From PWXP01 sp964487655 (lineage in GTDB: Bacteria > Planctomycetota > Planctomycetia > Pirellulales > Thermoguttaceae): a DNA stretch of 5,343 nt. Under the pieces are notes generated by a model. It was not told the origin of the DNA, searched no databases, and saw only the letters and a list, made by a program, of their open reading frames with translations. The DNA is taken from assembly GCA_964487655.1 (NCBI GenBank), contig CAZASB010000338.1, positions 1-5,343 on the forward strand, read 5' to 3'. Below, one piece after another: positions 1-5,291 of this stretch; position 1 is the stretch's first letter; each line of letters opens with the position of its first letter. A program made the position numbers and the translations under genes.

Positions 1-66
1 GCATACCGGCGACCGCTCCAACGGAGCAAGCCCGCCCCATGGCGGATTCTTCGCGATTTGAATGAG
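1..66. other. Window edge without an assignable gene; GC-rich hairpins
   Basis: No gene can be assigned here. All three forward frames stay open at the window edge, stopping at about 59-61, 63-65 and 228-230. The tail of an upstream plus-strand gene is therefore possible, but the frame cannot be chosen. Two short GC-rich hairpins are visible: GCTCC/GGAGC (15-19 with 23-27) and CCGCC/GGCGG (32-36 with 41-45). The second is followed by ATTCTTCGCGATTT, a weak terminator-like context. GAATGAG (60-66) also pairs with CTCATTC (206-212) across the inserted element. Confidence 0.3.
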
Positions 67-74
67 AAGCTGAA
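67..74. repeat. 8-bp target site duplication, left copy
   Basis: AAGCTGAA at this position is repeated exactly at 196-203, immediately outside the two ends of the small palindromic element. An 8-bp duplication is the length I know for ISL3-family insertion sequences. The match runs on for five more bases (AGCTC), because the following A recurs in the target and the element's GCTC end resembles the flanking target. The duplication could therefore be read as 8 or 9 bp. Confidence 0.7.
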
Positions 75-195
75 AGCTCTTCCGTTTCTGGGTGCAGAAT
101 TGCCTGACACGTGGATGAACCCGGATGCTGAAACATCCGGAACCATCCACCCTACGTCTTTTCACCACGGACTTGCACCCAGAAACGGAAGAGCC
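75..195. mobile_element. Non-autonomous palindromic element (MITE), ISL3-like ends, copy 1
   Basis: This is a 121-bp element with no coding capacity of its own. Its arms at 76-96 and 174-194 are perfect 21-base inverted repeats (GCTCTTCCGTTTCTGGGTGC...). The right end finishes with the CC expected for a GG-ended element, while the left outermost base is A instead of G. Inside is a second nested palindrome, with GTGGATG (111-117) pairing to CATCCAC (144-150) and CCGGATG (121-127) pairing to CATCCGG (134-140). The two stems are separated by symmetric AAC/AAC and closed by a 6-base loop. An exact 8-bp direct repeat flanks it. From memory, the ends resemble those of ISL3-family elements such as IS31831 (GGCTCTTCCGTTTTAGAGTG). 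The family assignment is inference; the palindrome and flanking duplication are directly visible. It lies in the 3' flank of the minus-strand gene and could act as a transcript-end hairpin. Confidence 0.8.
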
Positions 196-203
196 AAGCT
201 GAA
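196..203. repeat. 8-bp target site duplication, right copy
   Basis: AAGCTGAA repeats 67-74 exactly. On the minus strand it begins 3 bases after the TGA stop codon of the 207-1268 gene, so insertion left that reading frame intact. Confidence 0.7.
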
Positions 204-206
204 AGC

Positions 207-1268
207 TCATTCCATGAGTGTGGCGAAATAGGCGTCGCGCACGGCGAGATGCGTGGAGAGGTTGTCCAGCAGATCGGCGTAATCAGCCCCCACGCTGGCG
301 CGCTGCTCCAGCAGTCGCAAGCGGTTGCTCGGGCGAAGGGTTGGCTGCATGAGGCCCCCCTCGTCATGGCCAACCAGAGGGCTAGACTCGTGCATGACAA
401 CGGTCAGCAGGTCGATCCGCCGAGCCGCTTCGATGCCCTGGTCGTCCGTCAGATCGCCCGGCGTCTCCGTGAGGTGCAACCCCATGTCACCGGTCGGTGC
501 AGAATCGATGAAACGACCGAATCGGGCAGCGTTGTAGTCGACCAGGATTGCATCGCCCAACATGAGGCCCAACTGCTGGCTGGGCAGAGGCGCGCCGGCC
601 GAGCCGGCAAGATCGTGGTTGCCGTTCGCAGCGTCGTGCGTTGGCGTTGGGTCGCTCTTGGAACAGGTGAAGCCTATCGATTGGACGAGTGCCCCGTTGG
701 CCCGGAACTCGAAAACATACTCGCCTGTATCCAATGTTCCCAGCGAGTAGACGTGTTCCGCCGAGATAATTACCTGGAGTGCGGGACCGGTCGACCGTTC
801 GATCGTCGCGTTGACAATGAACGTTGCGTCATGCCGTTCAACGGTCCCCCAAGCCGGCACGCGAAACCCGGCGTCGGAGAACATAAGGTCCACCGAGGCC
901 TGTTGCGAGTCGCCGTCGCCCGTTAGTTGAATACTCGCGTTGCCGGCCGTTGGGGTGTAGGGAATCCACGCCCCACCCGGTTCCGAGAAGATGACCTTGG
1001 CGTCGGTCTCCGGTAAACCGCCTTGCATCGCGCAGCCTGCGGTCTCGGCAATCTGGTTTGCCAGCGGCACGGCTCCGGCGATCGATGCGCCCAGGCTCTC
1101 CTCGGCGGGCAAAGACGACATGTCGGGCCATTCGCATTGTGGCATTCCGACTGAAAGCATGCGTCGATCTTCGAGCCACTCGAACCGCGCAAGACGATGC
1201 AAGACGAGTCGCCTGTCGTCTCGTATCTGGCGGCTCAAGCGACGGTGCCCAGTGTTTCCGAAGGACAT
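207..1268 (-). CDS. Planctomycete exported protein with LEDRRMLS motif and matrixin-like C-terminus (zinc motif degenerate)
   Basis: Predicted 353-aa protein, not assignable to a named gene. Seen: a basic N-terminus followed by FEWLEDRRMLS (residues 29-39). This motif marks many large exported planctomycete proteins, and I know no biochemical role for it. Residues ~90-200 are rich in predicted beta strands and include SLGTLDTGEYVFEFRANG (~175-192), typical of Ig-like or cadherin-like surface modules. Residues ~235-325 resemble the matrixin-like end domain of such proteins: a GDAILVDYNAARFGRFID segment, then IDLLTVVMHE and a GLMQPTLRPSNR segment. The expected HExxHxxG zinc motif reads HESSPLVG, with Pro297 replacing the second His, so metalloprotease activity is unlikely. 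The start at 1268 places the motif at about residue 30. An in-frame ATG at 1380-1382 would add 38 residues, and neither start has a strong ribosome site. The gene diverges from the kinase cluster. A structural surface role is a guess. Confidence 0.8.
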   Translation of the reverse strand: MSFGNTGHRRLSRQIRDDRRLVLHRLARFEWLEDRRMLSVGMPQCEWPDMSSLPAEESLGASIAGAVPLANQIAETAGCAMQGGLPETDAKVIFSEPGGAWIPYTPTAGNASIQLTGDGDSQQASVDLMFSDAGFRVPAWGTVERHDATFIVNATIERSTGPALQVIISAEHVYSLGTLDTGEYVFEFRANGALVQSIGFTCSKSDPTPTHDAANGNHDLAGSAGAPLPSQQLGLMLGDAILVDYNAARFGRFIDSAPTGDMGLHLTETPGDLTDDQGIEAARRIDLLTVVMHESSPLVGHDEGGLMQPTLRPSNRLRLLEQRASVGADYADLLDNLSTHLAVRDAYFATLME

Positions 1269-1495
1269 GCGAAACACGGTGTTTGTTTCCGGAGCAAAAA
1301 TGGCTTTCAATCGTTTTTTACAAGGAAAGGAGCCGGCGATGCCAGCAATGGCAACACGGGCGACCTGTACGCAGCGGGCCATTCCGCGTCTACCATTAGG
1401 GGGGCCGGCAAGCTAACGCAACGATGCTTAGTCTCATTTTCGTAATGCGGCGGATGAATCTCCTGTTCTTTCCGTTCTTTTCGGATAATGCCATC
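1269..1495. other. Divergent intergenic region left of the gap
   Basis: No convincing gene is present. On the plus strand a 38-codon frame (ATG 1300 to TAA 1416) has GGAG 5 bases upstream, but its Arg/Pro-rich product matches nothing I recognise. The minus strand here is open and could be an N-terminal extension of the 207-1268 gene. A small perfect hairpin, TGCCA-GCAA-TGGCA (1340-1353), has a GNRA-type loop, and two GCCGGC blocks (around 1333-1338 and 1404-1409) could pair around it. Sequence from about 1430 to the gap is pyrimidine-rich and could encode a hydrophobic N-terminus (ATG 1424 or 1454) cut off by the Ns. No clear promoter was found. Confidence 0.4.
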
Positions 1496-1595
1496 NNNNN
1501 NNNNNNNNNNNNNNNNNNNNNNNNNNNNNNNNNNNNNNNNNNNNNNNNNNNNNNNNNNNNNNNNNNNNNNNNNNNNNNNNNNNNNNNNNNNNNNN
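1496..1595. other. Assembly gap (100 N)
   Basis: There are exactly 100 unknown bases, the conventional placeholder for a scaffold gap of unknown length. True distance, and even continuity, between the left part (minus-strand gene) and the right part (kinase cluster) is not shown by the sequence. Reading frames that pass through it are not evidence for coding. Confidence 0.97.
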
Positions 1596-1864
1596 CCAAC
1601 ATTCACAACCACCCGAACGCGGGGGCTGTCGGTTTGGGAGGCTCTTCCGTTTCTAGGTGCAACCCAGATGGACTGCACTTAGAAACAGAAGAGCCCAACC
1701 GAGGGCGGGCCGGGGCGGTAATCTGCAACCTATCCTTGGGCAGGTCGCGATACGACTCGAGTAGTCGAACTGTCTGGCCGCCGGCGCGGGGACGCGAGCC
1801 GGTCGCATTTCGGGCGAAGTCCATTTCGACTGCGACGGCATGGCCCGTTTGTTGGAACGCTTTC
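1596..1864. other. Leader region upstream of the kinase gene
   Basis: This stretch carries the second small palindrome (1640-1695) and otherwise no clear gene. The kinase frame is open back to the gap, but that translation runs through the mobile palindrome and resembles no conserved domain, so I treat it as non-coding. A short hairpin CGACT/AGTCG flanks 1758-1762 or so. No convincing -35/-10 pair is visible. The promoter of the cluster may lie here or in the gap. Confidence 0.4.
1640..1695. mobile_element. Short palindromic element with ISL3-like ends, copy 2 (56 bp)
   Basis: The 22-base arms at 1640-1661 and 1674-1695 are inverted repeats with two mismatches, and only 12 bases lie between them. 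The left arm reads GGCTCTTCCGTTTCTAGGTG..., one base different from the arms at 75-195 and 5292. The right arm carries two further changes (CTTAGAAACAGAAG). Both outer ends are GG/CC. The 8-base flanks (GTTTGGGA and CAACCGAG) do not match, so no target duplication is detectable. This may be an old insertion, a deletion product or two abutting ends. It lies 169 bases upstream of the kinase start and would fold as a strong hairpin in any leader transcript. Confidence 0.75.
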
Positions 1865-3490
1865 ATGGAACCTAGCGACAACCAGCAGAATATCACCGAC
1901 GAGGTCGCAGCGCTGCGCGCCGAGTTAGAGGCCGCGCGCCGACTAGCCGACAGGCTGCGCGAGGAAGCGCGGGCGGCGGAGCGGGCGAAGAACGAGTTCT
2001 TGGCGAACATCAGCCACGAAATCCGCACGCCCATGAACGCGATCCTCGGTTTCTGCCGCATGTTGCTGAAAGAGCCGCTCGCGCCAGCCCATATCGAGAA
2101 ACTCGAATACGTTCACAACGCTGCCGAGTCGCTCCTGGAGCTGATGAGCAACGTGCTGAATTACTCGCGGCTCGCTGCAGGCGAGTTGAAGCTCTCCAAA
2201 ACCCCGTTCGAGTTGGACGCCGTCGTGCGCAACGTCATGGTCGCCACGCGCGATCCGGCCCGGCACAAGGGATTGACCATCGACTACCTGGTCGAAGAAG
2301 CCGTGCCCCAATGGCTCCTGGGCGATGAACGTCGGCTGGGGCAGGTGCTCGGCAATCTAGTGAGCAACGCGCTGAAGTTTACTGAACAGGGCGAAATTCA
2401 CGTTCGCGTCTCACTCGACGAGGCTAACGACCAGACGGCCATCATTCGTTTCGTGGTCACCGATACGGGCGTGGGCATCCCGGCGGAACGACAGCAGGTG
2501 ATCTTCGACGCATTCATGCAGGCCGACGGATCGTCGACGCGGCGGTTCGGCGGGTTGGGGCTTGGCCTCTCCATTTGCAAGCAACTGGTCGACCTGATGG
2601 GCGGCCAAATCGGCTTTCGCAGCACGCTGGGAAATGGCGCCAGTTTTTGGATCGCCATTCCCTTGCGGAAGTACTCGGGTTCGAGAGCCGCGCCGCCGAC
2701 CAATCCCGGCCACGCGGGGCGCGCGGGCCAGTTTGGCTTGCCGAAGGGAGAGGCGTTGCATGGCATCGAGCAGGAGAACCGCCAAGGGCGTTTCCGCGTC
2801 CTGGCCGCTGACGACGACTACCTCAGCCGTACGCTGGTCGAAATGCTGCTGGGTCGCGCTGGCTGCCTGATCGACACGGCCACCAACGGGCGCGAGGCGA
2901 TTACTCTGGCTGCCCAATCGAAGTACGACGTCATCCTGATGGACCTTCAGATGCCGGAGCTGGATGGGCTGTCGGCAATCCGGCAAATGCGCGGCGATGT
3001 GTCTGGAACGAACCGTGCCACGCCGGTCGTCGCGCTGACGGCGCATGCAATGCCCGACGACTGCGAACGATGCCTGGAGGCCGGAGCCGACGAATACCTA
3101 GCCAAGCCGTTCTCGCCCGACGCCTTGCTTGCCGTGGTTGCCCGTTTCCTGCCAGGCTACCTGGAAGCCTTCGATGATCGCGTCCATAACCTTGCCGCCG
3201 GACCACGCCCCGATCCTCCCCACTTGCTGCAAGAGTGCTTTCAGGCAATATGCCGAGCACTGGGCGACCGCGACTTCGAACGTCTGGAGACCTCGGCGGG
3301 CCAACTCAAGAGCGCTTCGCTTGGGGCAGGCGAGCAACCAGTTGCCGACCATGCCATGCGAGTGCAGTTCGCCGCTCGAAGCAGTGACCTGGAAGAAGCC
3401 ACCAATGCCGTCGAGCGGCTGCATGGCCTGCTTGAAAGCCCGTATATCGAAAATCCAAGAGAAACCCGATTGACCGGAGAACGATCGTGA
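1865..3490 (+). CDS. Soluble hybrid histidine kinase (HisKA-HATPase-REC-degenerate HPt)
   Basis: 541-aa cytoplasmic kinase. Residues ~10-45 form a charged coiled coil with no membrane segment or PAS/GAF sensor. The HisKA domain has His51 in FLANISHEIRTP. The ATPase domain shows the N box (Asn164, Asn168, LVSNALKF), G1 (DTGVGIP, 200-206), F box (FDAFMQAD, 214-221) and G2 (GGLGLGLSI, 229-237). All key residues are present, so it should autophosphorylate. After a linker (~270-308) comes a receiver with acidic pair Asp316/Asp317, phospho-acceptor Asp360 (LMDLQMP), Thr392 and Lys414. Residues ~450-525 look like an HPt helical bundle, but the phospho-His position is Gln480 (AGQLKSASLGAG). The start at ATG 1865 has only a weak GGA 8 bases upstream. 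It was chosen because upstream translation runs through a mobile palindrome. The sensor input is unknown; it may come through a partner protein. The gene ends in a GTGA overlap with the tandem receiver gene. Confidence 0.92.
   Translation: MEPSDNQQNITDEVAALRAELEAARRLADRLREEARAAERAKNEFLANISHEIRTPMNAILGFCRMLLKEPLAPAHIEKLEYVHNAAESLLELMSNVLNYSRLAAGELKLSKTPFELDAVVRNVMVATRDPARHKGLTIDYLVEEAVPQWLLGDERRLGQVLGNLVSNALKFTEQGEIHVRVSLDEANDQTAIIRFVVTDTGVGIPAERQQVIFDAFMQADGSSTRRFGGLGLGLSICKQLVDLMGGQIGFRSTLGNGASFWIAIPLRKYSGSRAAPPTNPGHAGRAGQFGLPKGEALHGIEQENRQGRFRVLAADDDYLSRTLVEMLLGRAGCLIDTATNGREAITLAAQSKYDVILMDLQMPELDGLSAIRQMRGDVSGTNRATPVVALTAHAMPDDCERCLEAGADEYLAKPFSPDALLAVVARFLPGYLEAFDDRVHNLAAGPRPDPPHLLQECFQAICRALGDRDFERLETSAGQLKSASLGAGEQPVADHAMRVQFAARSSDLEEATNAVERLHGLLESPYIENPRETRLTGERS
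3476..3479 (+). promoter_or_regulatory. Ribosome binding site supporting the GTG start at 3487
   Basis: GGAG lies 7 bases before GTG 3487, inside the last codons of the kinase gene. It supports the GTG start and the 4-base overlap with the kinase TGA, which suggests translational coupling. Confidence 0.65.
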
Positions 3491-4386
3491 AATTTCTGAT
3501 TGTCGACGACGATCCCGTATGCCGCAGGCTCGTAAAGACCATCCTTGCGCCGTATGCCGATTGCGATCTGGCGTTCGATGGCGCCGAGGCAATCGATGCC
3601 GTTCGCCTCGCCCTGGAAGACGGTCAACCATACGATCTGATTTGCCTGGACATCATGATGCCCGGCACCGATGGTCACGAGGCGCTCGAGGCGATCCGCC
3701 AGCTTGAAGCGAGTCGCGGCATTGCCGGTTCCGAAGGGGTCAAGATCATCATGACAACCGCGCTGGTCGACTCGAAGCATTGCATCCGAGCCTTCCGCCA
3801 CGGATGTGAAAGCTACGTGACGAAACCGTTACGAGCCGAAAAGCTGCTAGAACAGGTGCGCGCTCTGCTGGGGCAGCCGGTCGAGCGGAAGACGCCTCCA
3901 GCAGTTGCTTCGCCCCCGACGCGCGCCGAAACGCCGCCGTTGAGCGCGCCGGTCAACCTGGGACATCCCCCCCGGTATCTCATTGTCGACGACGATGGCG
4001 TATGTCGGGCCTTGCTGGAAGCCTATCTGTCGCGTTTCGGACAGTGTGCCTTTGCCTATGACGGGCAAGAGGCAATCGACGCCGTTCGCCTTGCCCTGGA
4101 GGACGGCAAGCCATACGATCTGATTTGCCTGGACATCATGATGCCCGGCGTCAGTGGTCACGAAGCGCTTTCGGCAATACGGCAAATGGAACAGTCTCGC
4201 GGCATCGCCGGTTCCGATGGCGTGAAAGTCATCATGACCACGGCCCTGCGCGACGCGAGGCACTGCGTGCAATCGTTCCGCGAAGGCTGCGAAAGCTACG
4301 TGACCAAGCCTATCGACGAAACCGAAATCCTTGCTAAAATGCTGGATCTGGGGTTGCTCAAATGCACCGAAGCCGAATCCGTTTGA
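3487..4386 (+). CDS. Tandem two-receiver response regulator without output domain
   Basis: 299-aa protein consisting of two CheY-like receiver domains joined by a Pro/Ala-rich linker (~130-163). Receiver 1 (~1-128) has Asp7/Asp8, phospho-acceptor Asp55 (LICLDIMMPG), Thr91 and Lys113. Receiver 2 (~162-290) has Asp168/Asp169, Asp216 (same LICLDIMMPG), Thr252 and Lys274. Both sites look complete. There is no DNA-binding, GGDEF, EAL or enzymatic output domain, so it probably works by protein contact, as a phosphate sink, or as a relay. The halves are closely related to each other with a constant offset of 161 residues, showing an internal duplication. The GTG start is fixed by GGAG upstream and by the overlap with the kinase stop. 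The kinase next door is the obvious phosphodonor. Single-receiver proteins of this style are, from memory, common in planctomycetes; the fused form is less usual. Confidence 0.92.
   Translation: MKFLIVDDDPVCRRLVKTILAPYADCDLAFDGAEAIDAVRLALEDGQPYDLICLDIMMPGTDGHEALEAIRQLEASRGIAGSEGVKIIMTTALVDSKHCIRAFRHGCESYVTKPLRAEKLLEQVRALLGQPVERKTPPAVASPPTRAETPPLSAPVNLGHPPRYLIVDDDGVCRALLEAYLSRFGQCAFAYDGQEAIDAVRLALEDGKPYDLICLDIMMPGVSGHEALSAIRQMEQSRGIAGSDGVKVIMTTALRDARHCVQSFREGCESYVTKPIDETEILAKMLDLGLLKCTEAESV
3628..3666 (+). repeat. 39-bp exact direct repeat, copy in receiver 1
   Basis: This stretch, encoding PYDLICLDIMMPG around phospho-acceptor Asp55, is identical base for base to 4111-4149 in receiver 2 (offset 483 bases). 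The surrounding ~80 bases are also nearly identical. It is part of the internal duplication that made the two-receiver gene. Confidence 0.9.
4111..4149 (+). repeat. 39-bp exact direct repeat, copy in receiver 2
   Basis: Identical to 3628-3666, including third codon positions, around phospho-acceptor Asp216. Identity at silent sites implies a recent duplication or gene conversion between the halves. Confidence 0.9.
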
Positions 4387-4405
4387 CCTGAACCGCATTG
4401 CCCTC

Positions 4406-5287
4406 ATGCCCATCGCTTCCTGGGTCATCGTCGTCTGGCTGTCGGTTCTTGGCGCGGTGCTGGGGAGTTTCATCAATGTAGTGGTTCTTCGGTTGCCTCG
4501 CGGGGGGAGCCTGATTCAGCCTCCCTCGCATTGTCCCAAGTGTGGGCACCCCATCCGCTGGTATGACAACGTGCCCGTGCTGAGTTGGTTCCTGCTTCGC
4601 GGGCGATGCCGCGACTGCCGGACACCGATCTCCGCGCGATATCCGCTGGTTGAGACGGCCTGCTTCCTGTCGTTTCTCATTCTGGCGATTCTGGAATGCG
4701 GCTTGCAGGGGATCAATCTGCCGGCCCAACAGCAGGTTATCGAAAACGGCTTGATTCTTACCGTCGGTTGGTCCGGTCGCGAGTTGTACGCCCTGTTCCT
4801 TTTCCACGAGTTGCTTTGGTGTACGCTTCTGGTGGGCGCTTTGATTGAATACGATGGGCACCGGGTAGGGTGGCGAGTATACGCCCCCGCATTCGTACTG
4901 GCCGGCATCGCCGGGATTGTCGTGCCCATGTTGCATCCCATGCCAGTCTGGGACGGCATCGAGGACTGGTACGCGGGCGCGGCCAGCACGATGGCCGGCT
5001 TGGCGGCAGGTGTCGCCTTGGGCTGGCTGATGAGTCGCTGGGAACCGGCTCCGCGCCGTAACGGTGTATGGCTGGGGCTTGCCTGCATCGGCCTGATCTT
5101 GGGTTGGCAGGCAGCGGTCGGCCTAGCCTTGCTCGCGGCGATCTGGCAGATTACCGCCGCGGTCGCGGGCCGCCGCATTGTGCAGGCGCGAAGCCTGCCA
5201 ACGTCGCTCGCACTCGTTGGATTGACCTTCGCATGGCTCGTTTTCTGGATTGTTCTGGCACAATGGATATCGCTAGGGTATAAATAA
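4406..5287 (+). CDS. Type IV prepilin peptidase (A24) family membrane protein, catalytic residues apparently lost
   Basis: 293-aa polytopic inner-membrane protein with about 7-8 hydrophobic segments (roughly 5-27, 81-98, 125-147, 158-178, 190-210, 221-254, 266-290). The N-terminal part matches the PilD/GspO pattern: GSFINVVVLRLPRG (20-33), then Cys43/Cys46 and Cys68/Cys71 in two CxxC pairs flanking the cytoplasmic loop WYDNVPVLSWFLLRGRC. Family members cleave the leader peptides of type IV pilins and type II secretion pseudopilins, using one Asp in a LID-like motif and one in GxGD. Here the first site reads LIEYDG (Glu148) and the region aligned to GxGDxKL reads RRNGVWLG (Val221), followed by the family-like GLILGWQA. 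Peptidase activity is therefore doubtful. Start ATG 4406 is 19 bases after the receiver stop. An in-frame TTG at 4331 would overlap the receiver gene and add 25 unlikely residues. No strong ribosome site is seen. Confidence 0.82.
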   Translation: MPIASWVIVVWLSVLGAVLGSFINVVVLRLPRGGSLIQPPSHCPKCGHPIRWYDNVPVLSWFLLRGRCRDCRTPISARYPLVETACFLSFLILAILECGLQGINLPAQQQVIENGLILTVGWSGRELYALFLFHELLWCTLLVGALIEYDGHRVGWRVYAPAFVLAGIAGIVVPMLHPMPVWDGIEDWYAGAASTMAGLAAGVALGWLMSRWEPAPRRNGVWLGLACIGLILGWQAAVGLALLAAIWQITAAVAGRRIVQARSLPTSLALVGLTFAWLVFWIVLAQWISLGYK

Positions 5288-5291
5288 CGAA

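Noticed and set aside
32..60. Rho-independent terminator of an upstream gene
   Set aside because: The stem is only 5 bp and no T-run follows directly. The upstream gene itself cannot be established.
249..926. Long plus-strand open frame of 225 codons opposite the exported protein gene
   Set aside because: It lies antisense to a gene with recognisable planctomycete motifs and shows no domain of its own. Such shadow frames are common in GC-rich DNA.
1333..1430. Riboswitch such as the cyclic di-GMP class, or an integron attC site
   Set aside because: The conserved cores are not present on either strand; only short GC-rich complementarity and one GNRA hairpin can be seen.
1424..1864. N-terminal extension of the histidine kinase through the N gap
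   Set aside because: It depends on 100 placeholder bases and translates a mobile palindrome. The product resembles no domain, while ATG 1865 begins directly before the coiled coil and HisKA domain.
2411..3046. Long minus-strand frames opposite the kinase gene
   Set aside because: They are antisense to unmistakable HATPase and receiver motifs and have no recognisable product.
4331..4405. TTG start extending the peptidase-like protein by 25 residues
   Set aside because: The extension overlaps the receiver gene, is rich in Cys, Trp and Pro, and precedes the typical short hydrophobic N-terminus that starts at ATG 4406.
3847..4476. Minus-strand 209-codon frame opposite the second receiver
   Set aside because: It is a shadow of the receiver coding sequence. 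Related frames appear opposite both receivers simply because the receivers are duplicated.
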